DNA of 64,000 bases from Anagrus nilaparvatae (Eukaryota > Arthropoda > Insecta > Hymenoptera > Mymaridae): positions 5,890,001 through 5,954,000 of the forward strand of contig JAKSXM010000107.1 in the NCBI GenBank assembly GCA_022575985.1. Direction: 5' to 3'. Of this stretch, positions 54,000-64,000 are shown in pieces. The position numbers and the translations under genes were made by a program. The notes beneath the pieces are model-generated. The model searched no databases. It had not been told where the DNA came from and saw only the letters and a list, made by a program, of their open reading frames with translations. Each line of letters opens with the position of its first letter. The first letter of the stretch is position 1.

Positions 54000-55399
54000 A
54001 AAGGAGATGAAGGTTACATAGCTGGTATACCTTATGTATTTAAATGAAATTAATGGTGTCTCTCTGAAAACAAGATATTTACAGTTAAAATATTTGGTAT
54101 ATTTTATTATTGTATAGAATCAGATAGGGAAAAAGATATAAAATATATAGAAATTTTTCGAATACATATTATTTTTGAGTTCTTAAACTATTTGAAGTCA
54201 AGATATTTCTTAATTTTATAAAATAAGAAATATTTTATTTGGTAAAAAGTAATAATAAATTATTAATGTTTATATAAGACAAAAACAATAATTTGGAGGC
54301 GAATCCTCTCTCGTAGAGTAAAATACACAAAAATCTGTTGCTGACACGACAATATTATACACTAAACAGAAGCACACATGTGTTCGCATCCTTCTAAAAC
54401 ACATCTATTTTAGTCATCAAAATTTACAATCTGGGTCAATCCTAAACAAACTGTAATATAAACAATAATTTAGTCTAACCCAAATACTAATTAATAAAGC
54501 CAAACTGCAAATGACTAGTAACTTAAATACCAATAAAATTTTAATATAAAAATCCATAATTATGTAAAAAAATTTTTTATGTATCACCATATAAGTATAA
54601 AAATGTTACATAACATCTTTCTTAAATTTTATGACACGAAGCTTTTGAAAAAGAGTAATAACAGTTACATTATATAAAAAAGCCTTATATAGGTTTTGAA
54701 GAATAAAATAAAAAAGTAACATTTATACGTATAACATTGTATAATAGAGCTTGTACGATCAGCCCAGATGTTTTTGTCATATGGCAAACATGTTGGTTAT
54801 AATAAAGTACATACATAATAATATTATAATATACTACTTCTATATATATATATATATGACTGTTAGTCACTAAAAACATCGTCGTCTTTAGGGAGCCTTA
54901 AAGTAAAAACCACGGTTACCATTATTATTATAATTCTCATTCGAGGGAGTATAATAATGTTCTAACAAAGCTCTAGATAATTGACCACATATCGTGTACG
55001 TACGAAAAATATAATAATTATTATTTGACTCTTTTCTGTATTAAAATAATAATAATACAAGGTAAATTATTGTAATACGTGTAATATACACAAAGTTAAC
55101 AATATATGTTAGAATAATTAAGTTAAGCACGTGTCTTTAATAATAATTTTAATCTCCAACATATAAGGTACATAACCTAACTCTTTGTTAAATTTATATA
55201 TTATAAGGAAAGTTTATAGAGAGAAAGTTGTAATACGTGTCAAATATATATTGCTAAACTATTATGTATAACAAATCCATATGCTCAATTTTAAGGTTAA
55301 TTATCTATTTGGTTTAATGCAATTAATGAATATTTTTGATTTTCAATACTATAATAATTATATTTTAGATCATACATATTTATAAGAAAATATTTTACA
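54000..55399. other. AT-rich sequence with simple repeats
   Basis: Includes a (TA)n run at 54842-54857 and many ATAATAAT stretches. No gene or element recognised. Confidence 0.3.
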
Positions 55400-55401
55400 T
55401 A

Positions 55402-56289
55402 TGGGCGATTATTTCTCAACCCGGCCACCCCCCTCTGTCCAAAAATGGTGGCAACTTAAAAAGATTTTGGTTTTCTCAAATTGACTGAAAAAGGGTCTAG
55501 TTTTTTATTCTCATTGGCCTTTTCAACTCTGTAAATCTAATTGGTTGATTTCTTAAAAAGTTTTGTGAGTGCTATGTAGTTTTTAAAAATGGGTAAAAAA
55601 CGGCTACTTTGACTGATGATATCTCTGAACCTACATATCCAAAATAAAAAAGTTTTAGGCCAAAATGGTAGTTTTTAAATACATAATAAGTGTGCCAAAT
55701 ATCAGGAGATTTGATCGAGTAGTTTCAGATTTAGCGATTTTCGGGTATTAATTCTCTTTAAAAAATGGGTCAAAATTTGTTTCAGAATTACCCTTAAAAT
55801 TGCTAAATCCGAAACTACTCGATCAAATCTTCTGATATTTGGCACACTTATTATGTATCAAAAGACTACCATTTCGCACTAAAACTTTTTTATTTTGGAT
55901 ATGTAGGTTCAGAGATATCATCAGTCAAAGTAGCCGTTTTTTACCCATTTTTAAAAACTACATAGCACCTACAAAACTTTTTAAGAAATCAACCAATTAC
56001 CACGCAAGTGGTCTCATTTTCTTTGTTTTAATAAATAACAACTTTTAAGAGAAAAAAATTTCAAAAAACTTACCGTTAATCTACTTTTATTTCAATTTTT
56101 CTGTTTTTAAAATGTCGACCAGCCGCCGCTCAGTGCCTAAAATGGGCACAGTAGATTTACAGAGTTGAAAAGGCCAATGAGAATAAAAAGCTAGACCCTT
56201 TTCCAGTCAATTTGAGAAAACCAAAATCTTTTTAAGTTGCCACCATTTTTGGACAGAGGGGGGTGGCCGAGTTGAGAAATAATCGCCCA
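55402..56289. mobile_element. 0.9-kb fold-back element with TGGGCGATTATTTCTCAAC ends
   Basis: Both ends are near-perfect complements for over 100 bp (TGGGCGATTATTTCTCAACC / GTTGAGAAATAATCGCCCA, then CCACCCCCCTCTGTCCAAAA and GGTGGCAACTTAAAAAGATT). Inner arms pair through GACTGATGATATCTCTGAAC and TACTCGATCAAATCTTCTGA. TA borders both sides (55400-55401, 56290-56291). The right arm carries about 170 bp absent from the left (around 56005-56155, including ATGTCGACCAGCCGCCGCTC). No transposase. Confidence 0.75.
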
Positions 56290-56291
56290 TA

Positions 56292-57140
56292 TATAATTGT
56301 TTATTCATGTATATGTGTGTGTGTGTTTTAGTTGTAATTTAGAGAATAGGTTATAAACTTTGATAAACTTTGTTTTATTTATACATGTATAAACAATGTT
56401 AGATAACAGACGTTTTACATTTAGTGTGTCTATTATGCATGTATACAATAAGGAATTTTCTATTTATTTAAATATACTAAACGTTGATTTTATACAAGGA
56501 AATATCCTACCTTCTGCATTTTGATTTTAGGTTAGGTTCTTAATGAATAACAGAATTTTCATATTGTTTGGAATTTAATTAACATTTTTATAATTTAGCA
56601 AATGAAGGTTTTGTTATGTACTATATAATTTAGAATGTCGTGACCTGATTTTAGGTCCGTTTTGGGATAGTGATGGCTAGGATAAAATAATTATTAACTA
56701 AAAACTTACAAATTATATGTTTATTTTATTTAATCAACGGGTGTAGCCTGTGACTAATGTCTTATTTTAATATTACATTTCTAAAATCTAAATGTTACTA
56801 CTCAAAGTTACTCAAAGACTACCTTGATCAGTCGTCGTGGCTTTGTAGCCATCGTGGTTGATTTTGCTTATCTTATCATAAAAATGGTTTTTTCTATAGA
56901 CAAATTCCTAAATAAAGATAATAGAATTACTATTTATTATTTCATAACATATTTAATTCGGTTTAATCAAAAATATTGTTTGAGCAATAATCGAGCAATA
57001 AAGTATATGTTGTCAAGGTTAGATAAAATATGAAGGTATGTGACAGAATGTTTTTTTAATTATTTATAAGAAAGAAAGTATGTATGTACTTTTTAGGTTA
57101 ACTTATTTTCAAAAATCATGCCCAAACTTTTAAGTTTGTT
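56292..57140. other. AT-rich sequence with a short (GT)n run, nothing recognised
   Basis: A GTGTGTGTGTG run is at 56314-56326. The ORF at 56824-57033 is not supported by any recognised feature. Confidence 0.3.
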
Positions 57141-57144
57141 TCGC

Positions 57145-57515
57145 AAAAAAGATGATGAATCCATCGAGCAAACTAATTCCAGATGATTTTATAAGACGTT
57201 TAAATATCGCCTTGAAGAAATTCACCCCCTTAAGCAATTTCAGTTGTTTTGAAGGCACAATAGTGTTAAACACCTTGTTGAAGTCAAATTGGAAAGTAAG
57301 CGTCAGCAAGACAGTTTTGGCACTAATTTATCTTTCAAACTTAGTTTCTATTGGATCATGTATTTTGACACTTCTCAGATAACAAGCAATTTGATTATCT
57401 GCAAACTTTTCCAGCATCTTAGAAAACTTAAGAGGGCTATTGGCCTAAAGTCTGAAGTAATTGTTGATGTTTACTTTACGGCGATGAGAAGAGCTTTTTT
57501 TCATGTCAACCAGAA
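57145..57515 (-). pseudogene. Relic of a non-LTR retrotransposon reverse transcriptase
   Basis: On the minus strand the order of motifs is that of the reverse transcriptase N-terminal half: a WLT...KALLIAVK stretch, TSDFRPIALLSF (the conserved RPI-LL motif), then in another frame SKMLEKFADNQIACYLRS, and finally FDFNKVFNTIVPSKQLKLL, matching motif A where the family has (L)DFxKAFDTV. Two frameshifts or stops separate these. The first catalytic aspartate position is kept as D in FDFNK but the second family residue is Asn instead of Asp. It is inactive. The class (Jockey, RTE or relatives) cannot be fixed from this much sequence. Confidence 0.7.
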
Positions 57516-58740
57516 AACTCCTTTTGATAGAAATGTAATTTATTGAAGAGTTTCTTCAAGAGTCCGATTTTCTGAAAAAATTTTGCTAGAACCTTATTTG
57601 GGAAAACCGTCAAGATTTCAAAAATAAATAAATTCTTAACTGATTTAAAGGCTTAAAGGATTAAAGTTTCAGTAACACACACTTTGCTATTATCAATACT
57701 TCAGAAATCTGAAATTATTTTTGATGAGATATTTGATTTTTAGCTCTAAATTATGTACCATATCTTTCATAAGCATTTCTGAATTATTTATTTACAAGCT
57801 CTTAAGCGCATTTAATTTAAAAAAAAGCTTATAAAGATTTTCATTAGTCGACAGAAACTCAATACCTCATTGATGTTTGACTGACATTAATTTGTTTTTA
57901 AAACAATTCTCTTCACGATGTCTGAATTTATAGCATTTAATTAAGTTTTTAGAAAACTATTTAATTATAAACATTTTTTTTCTTCTAAAACCAGGGCTTA
58001 AGTATTTTCCTACTTTATTCTTGAAATTTTTTCTTTGTAAGGTAAGAAAACATAAATAAATATATTTTTATTTAGCTTTTTTTCTTTATCGTTTTTTTAG
58101 TGCATTTGAAAGCCTTTTAAGAAGTAAAAAGCTTCTTATTCCATGTCAGTGTCAATATCCGATACGGATGTCAGTCGGCAAGTTTGTTATATACAACTGT
58201 TATTAGCGATGCTTTAACGTTAGGATCTTATTTATAAAGGTTAAATTTATTTTCGAGCTAATTACCGATTGAAAATTGAAAGATCAACAAGCGTTTTTAT
58301 CGCTTTGTAATTTATTTACGATTTAAGTTTTAATTTATCTGAGAAAAATAGAATTTTTCGCATGAACAAATCAGCAATTTATCTTAACGTAAGTGCAATC
58401 CTTTTTCTGTCTCCCTGAATTCATCTTATTTATCCTCGTCTCATTTCAGTGATTCTTTGTTAACTCAAGTCTCACCTAATGTTGTCTCGAACAAGACTGT
58501 TTTGTTCTAGTTGCATTATTATCTTCCAGAGTTCTAAAGTATACACGACGTCACATAGGAAATTCAATAAAATGAAACATTAATTTATAGCTGCTTAAAT
58601 GCATTTGAAATTACATTTCATTTATATGACAATAAAATAATTCAGAAATTATACATTTAATGAAAGTTAGGAAATTTACTGCTCATAAATTAAATTAATT
58701 ATATACGCGAAATACACGCTGTAATTAATTTAATTTTAAT
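57516..58740. other. AT-rich sequence, nothing recognised
   Basis: Some less AT-rich patches near 58140-58180 and 58430-58560 hold no recognisable exon. Confidence 0.3.
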
Positions 58741-58844
58741 GTACACGGAAAAAAATTGTCAGATTAAGAAGGTGTTAACTACTTCTAATAAAATTTCATA
58801 AAATTATTAATCAGGTTAGAACGTTTATTAAAGATACACAATAT

Positions 58845-59195
58845 CTTCACTTTAAAAAGTAACTTCCTTATATTAACAAAAAAATTAGAAAATTTTCGAA
58901 AAATTAGTAAATTTTCAAAAAAATTTGTAAATGTTCGAAAAAAATCGTAAATTTATTATATTTAGTATATTAACGAAAAATTCGACATTTGTGAATTCAT
59001 AAAAAAAATAGTCGTAAATTTACAAAAAATAATTGTGAATTTGCAACTTTTTTCGTAAATTCACAAAAAAAATCGAGAATTCTCAAATTTTTCGATAATA
59101 TACTAAATTTAGTAAATTCACGATTTTTATCGAATATTTACAAATTTTTTTGAAAAAATTCTATTTTTTTTGTTCATATAAGGAAGTTACTTTTC
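58845..59195. repeat. Inverted-repeat unit with AAGTAACTTCCTTATAT ends
   Basis: Left AAAAAGTAACTTCCTTATAT pairs with right ATATAAGGAAGTTACTTTTC. The interior repeats short phrases (TTCGAAAAATTAGTAAATTT, CGTAAATTTACAAAAAATAA, GTAAATTCACGATTTTTATC), which can pair with each other in many registers. No ORF. Confidence 0.65.
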
Positions 59196-59199
59196 AACA

Positions 59200-62160
59200 C
59201 GTGTTGTTTTGATTAAGAATATTTCATAAATTTGTATTATCTATCGAAAATCGATTACCTGACGTGTAATCTGTATCTAACCTAGCATCCTTTTATTAAA
59301 AGAATTTTCCATGTTACAAATAATTAAAAATTTATTAAATTTAGCAAGTTGAGTTATATTAAATTTTTTTATCACAGGATTCAGTGTATGCTTATAAGCT
59401 CCCAGTTATTAAATAAAAGTTTCATTATTTTTCTAAAGAAAAAATGAAATTTGATAAAAAAAATTTTAATAAAAATACTTTTTTAACGTGTATAATAACG
59501 TGAAAATGACAATAAAATTAATAAATCGATATTATAAATAAACGCACATATGCGAAATATCGCTATTTATAAATTTAAAATGACTAAGAATTTATTTTGT
59601 TCGCAATAAAAAATCTATAAAATATTTAATGTAAAACATAATTTACAAATAAATGCATTTGGCATCAAATCAATGAATAATATTCATTATGCTTTTTATA
59701 ATTAAATAATTGCTTGTGAAATATATAAATTTTTTTTACTGGGTATTTATCAATAATGTTAATGTAATCATTTTTGAATTAAATTAATTTATTCATACAT
59801 TGATTCGAATTTGAATTTATGGCTGATGAGTTGGACTCGAAGAAAATAAAAAATATAGTTTAAATTACATTTTAAAATTATTGAAATTACATGTCACTCT
59901 TGTTACAAAACTCATTGCAATTTCATTTGTAAGTTAAATCGAGAATAGCGTTACAAGGAAATAGAAACAAGGACCGCGGTCAAACAATTGCTTCTGACAT
60001 TTTCAAAATTATTTATCGCTGTTTCGAAATGTCAGCTAAGATTGGAACATAACAAAACGTAAGAAAGCAAATATAGAGCTTAAAGAGGATAACCTACACA
60101 TAAAATAGTATTTTTATTTTCTTTATTTGCCATGAAAAAAATTGGAACGCATGTTTTTAATAGTAAAGTTATGAAATAAAATTGAATTTAAATTGAAGTA
60201 AAAAGTATTTAATTTTAAGAGTATGCTGAGGCCAATAATTAAAATTCGATTCATCAAAATTGGTTTCTTTTTTTGATGCTGTTATCAAACTAGCAAACCC
60301 ACGTGTATAAAATTTGGAATTCAAAATCTACTGATTAACACCTATCGATTAAAAAAAAAACGCATTAATACGATAATTTGAATCGATTTTGATAAAAAAT
60401 GTTCGAAGGTTTATAAATTTTTTCTTTATCAATATTATTTTAAATAATCCAACGGCGTTGGGAAGTGAAAGAGTTAAAGAAACCATGGTTAAATTTTGGT
60501 TAAAAAATATTGATTTTAAGTGAAATTATAGTGACTTGAAAATGACTATTAAAAGTGTTTGCCCCGTTTTTGGCCATAACTATTGTCCTAATTAATTTAG
60601 ATACCTGACCTTCCGTATAGAAGTAAAAGAAACAATTTTCTATTAGAAAAATTTTATCCGGATGTTTTGTGACCATTTTTGTGGAAGTTATCTAATAAAA
60701 TCAAGCGTATATCTTTTTTAAACGGACAATATGGTAACTGATATATAATTTTGCGGTCAAAACTTAGTATTCTATCACAGTTACCAACAAAAAATAGTTA
60801 GTGCTTAGTGCTTGCTAAAGCTTTGTAAATGTAAAATACAAGAAAACCGGAACCCAAAACGCAAAAAATGAAAAAAAATTCGACAGTTACAAAACTATCT
60901 GAAAAATCCCATGTACCCCAATGCTTACAAACTTTAAATTTGTTTCCAAATAATTTAATTACTTTAAAAAGAATAAGAATATTTAGAGACTTAATTTAAA
61001 TGCAAAAAAACGTTGTGTAAATATATTTTGTACTTCACCAGTAGTGGTGTTTGTGTATAAATTTCTATATAAACACACTATAAAGGTATAATAAATGTTC
61101 ATTTTTGTTTTCTAATAAAAGTTTCTTCTTAATTAAAGAATTTGTTTTAACGAATTTTCCCAAACTTTAGCGTTACATTGTTATAATGCATTTATAAAAC
61201 TTGTTATCAAGATACTTTTCAAATTAACAAATCTAAGAATTAATATAAATGATAAACTTCAACTTTTTTTACAACTAATTTAAAATACAATTTTTTTAAA
61301 ATCGCATATTTCTTATAATATTTGTATTCTAAATTCAATATTTAAATAAAGAGAAAAGTAAATTGGAAATATTTTTATATTCAAAAGAGGCCCAGAGGGC
61401 AAAAGATTTTCATTTAAAATCCTTGACATAACAGAGAGTATAAATTTGAACTGTGTATTCTAGAGAGTAAATGTATATGTAATTTAGGTTTTAAAGGAAG
61501 TAAAATCAAGGAAAATCCTGTTGAGTAGTTTAGAAAATATAGTTTTAACCCAAAAAGTTTTCCTTATATTCATGGGATGCCTCGTACCTTTTCTTCAGTT
61601 TACAAAGCTTTTCTCGATATGTGAATGACTCGATGCTTTGTGAGAAATTTAATATACACAACACACACATTTTAACTTTTGTTGTTTGAATTTTTGGCTC
61701 CTAGCCTAAATTTAATAATTCATTTTATTTTATATGGTTGCTTTGTTATTAACAAAAAATTATATTTTATACTTATTTTATCATTTATAAGACTTCCTTA
61801 CTTTTAGATTATATCAAATGTGCATAAAGTTGCTGTAATTTTCTATAATGGAGTAAGTTTCATTATTAAAATTCGTTTAAATACATAAATTTTAAATAAT
61901 TGTTAGGATATTAAATTATTTGAAACTATTATTCTTTATCTGATTAATTTATGGGTTAATTGCTTGAGGTTAGAAAAATGGTCTTATTTAGAGGAATGGA
62001 TCTAATGGGAGCTAGCTATAGTTACGTGTGCCCGGAGAGTCTAAGATATAAATGATATCACCTAAAACTTACTTCAGCTAGAGATTTACCTTGTTCAAAT
62101 GAATCAATAAAACTTCATATTTTACGTACATTTTATGTAAGATTTAATCAAAAAAATATT
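59200..62160. other. AT-rich sequence, nothing recognised
   Basis: About 3 kb with no ORF, tandem repeat or strong inverted repeat. A slightly less AT patch near 61985-62060 has no recognisable exon. Confidence 0.3.
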
Positions 62161-62235
62161 TTAAGACATCCTACAATAAAGCTTGATCCATGGATTACCT
62201 GCTTTTACCACAAAAAAATCATAACATTTACCCGT

Positions 62236-62325
62236 CTGTTGAAGATTTGGTACCGAATTGTACATGTAAAAAGTGGGCTACTAAAAACTGTGGTTGCAAA
62301 TCATCTGGCCACTGTTTGCAGACGT
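62236..62325 (+). pseudogene. Short cysteine-rich coding-like fragment
   Basis: One frame reads LVPNCTCKKWATKNCGCKSS then GHCLQT and stop. Spacing CxC-8-CxC-5-C is like the cysteine cluster near the end of some transposon-encoded proteins and of CXC domains. It is about 30 residues, without a recognisable continuation upstream, so this is only suggestive. Confidence 0.3.
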
Positions 62326-62999
62326 AAAGTTGTAAATCAATTTTCAATTTAATTAGCGTTAATAATTTGTTTATTTGTTAAATTATTAAATATTATGTAT
62401 TAAATAAAGAATAATTTTTTAAGGCAAAAAATAGTTACAATTTTTATATTTTATATTTTTTAAAAATATTTTTCTAAGAAATAAATAGTTTCAAAATATA
62501 AAAATTATTTTAATTTAACATTGTCAAAAATATAAAATTATACTACTTGTATTTACAAAAATTAATTTGAAAAAAAAGAGAATATTTTGAAAAGCATGTG
62601 ACTTTAACTAAAAAATCTTTTCAAAGTTGAAATAAATATTTATATTACATATTTGGGTGCTAAAAAATTGGAAAAAAACGTCAATTATTGGAGGTTACGT
62701 ATGGTAATAATTTTACAGTATATTTCAGCGCCATCTACACGAACAATATTCATTTGAAAATTATTCAAAAAAAAATTTTTTGATAGATTGCTTAGATTCT
62801 AAACGATTTGATAAAATGGTTATTTTTCAATCTGATACGCTCTATACACCGGTTTTGGAAACAATGACCAAGAAATTCAGATTCAGCGCACCAAAAAATA
62901 CGAGATTCACAGGTTTAGCTAGCTTCTAGACTATAAGGGGAAGTTGAGAATTGAGGGTTTGGTAGGTGAATTTTTTATTCAAAGTTTTAAATGTCAGCT

Positions 63000-63245
63000 G
63001 TTTTAACATGGAACATGTTTATAGGGAGGGGGTACTTCGGAATTTGAAAATTAAGGGGGGGGGGGGTCAAATTTGTCCCATTTAAGGGGGGGGGGGGTCA
63101 AATATGTCCCATTTAAGGGGGGGGGTCAAATGGGACTTGGAATAATTTCAATTTTGGGACTTAGAATAATTTGGGTTTAGGAAATCATAATAGTTTGGGT
63201 TTAGAATCTTAACATTTAGTAAAGGTGATAATTACAAATTATAAA
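63000..63245 (+). repeat. Dispersed repeat copy with poly(G) runs
   Basis: AACATGGAACATGTTTATAG is followed by two long G runs (about 63054-63066 and 63087-63097) and a shorter one (63117-63125), each leading into GGTCAAAT(T/A)TGTCCC or similar phrases. Then GGGACTTGGAATAATTTC and a block matching 46104-46160 in reverse. Non-coding. Three internal units of about 35 bp (TCCCATTTAAGGGGGGG) form a small tandem array. Confidence 0.65.
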
Positions 63246-64000
63246 AATAGGAAATTGTATTTTTTTTTTGTGTGTCTATGCTGTAAGATTACAGATGTAA
63301 ATGTAAGTAAACATGTTCCATGCATTTTGGTTGTGTGTACACAAACCGGTTATAAATTTTTTTGAATTCAAAATATGAAATAAAATCTGAGATAATTTTT
63401 CTAATTTAGTTTTTCTATTCTCTGCAAAAAGCTATGAAGTAATTTTTCAAAAAAGCTTGATTTTTTATGTAATTTTTGGTGAACAGTTTTTATAAGTGGT
63501 ATTTACCTATGAAATACTTTAAAATTCAAAAAACCTTTTTTTAATGATTTTCCGAAATTTTCCAGGCTTTAACAGTCACCAAAATAAAAATTCCCACTTC
63601 ACTTTCAATTTCCTCCGAAAGTTTTACAACAGAGAAAAAAATTAGTCTTTTTGTAAACCAGGCATATATATTATCGAATTTAAAAATGAACAATAAGTTA
63701 CCGAATAAATTGTTCGCGGGCTTGTTTCATAAAAACTTTATTATAGGATAGAATAAATAATTTGTTTCGAAATTTATATCATAAGATTTTGCCCCTAAAT
63801 ACTCAAAAATGTCACCATAATTTTTGTTTTATATTATTTAAAACGACTCTTCTTAAAAATTCCTAGTTTTCCAACCATTTTCTTTGAGGGTTATTTTTAC
63901 TCTCTTAACAAGTGAAAGTCCAGCTATCATAACCTCTGTGTCTGCTTGTTCTTTTTTATTTTCTTCAGGGCTGAGACCTGAGTACAGGTTAGGTTGGTAA
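63246..64000. other. AT-rich sequence to the right edge, nothing recognised
   Basis: An acceptor-like TTTTCTTCAG at 63959-63968 precedes GGCTGAGACCTGAGTACAGG but no supported frame follows before the window ends. Confidence 0.25.

Overview
The window is AT-rich nuclear DNA from an insect. Short GT-AG introns, AATAAA signals and many decayed transposons show that it is eukaryotic. The gene content (a CYP9-like P450, a Ly6/uPAR-type secreted protein, TM2D2, Suppressor of fused) fits an insect. A beetle is my guess, but the sequence alone does not settle the order.

Layout of genes. The last two coding exons of eIF2B beta (+) occupy 1-279. TM2D2 (-), three exons, spans 6883-7609. About 1.1 kb away and divergent to it is Suppressor of fused (+), seven exons, 8727-15289, whose 4.3-kb second intron holds a fold-back element and other repeats. 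A candidate three-exon gene for an unrecognised two-pass membrane protein (-) lies at 25019-26002. The last three exons of a Ly6/uPAR GPI-anchored protein (-) lie at 30010-30571. An intact single-exon CYP9-like cytochrome P450 (+) lies at 37771-39321. A probable first coding exon with an N-myristoylation motif (+) lies at 43820-43853. After it come 20 kb with no other convincing exon, which look like a long first intron.

Everything else is mostly repeats. At least fifteen long inverted-repeat (fold-back or MITE-type) units, 0.1 to 4.4 kb, are spread through the window, and none carries a recognisable transposase. Several have clear target-site duplications (TTAA, TAA, TTA, TA, or 6-8 bp direct repeats). 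A dispersed repeat made of two consecutive imperfect palindromes has about six copies. A ~127-bp satellite monomer occurs at three loci, two of them inside fold-back elements. Two tandem arrays (188-bp and ~176-bp periods) sit next to decayed ORFs at 17.2-19.7 kb. Retrotransposon relics are two gag-like stretches (15.8-16.9 and 53.2-54.0 kb) and one non-LTR reverse transcriptase fragment (57.1-57.5 kb, minus strand).

The genes are not functionally linked as an operon would be; they are neighbours in a gene-sparse, repeat-rich region. The most interesting features are the fold-back element community with its shared satellite, the double-hairpin repeat family, and the small uncharacterised membrane-protein gene. 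No tRNA, rRNA or CRISPR array was recognised by eye.
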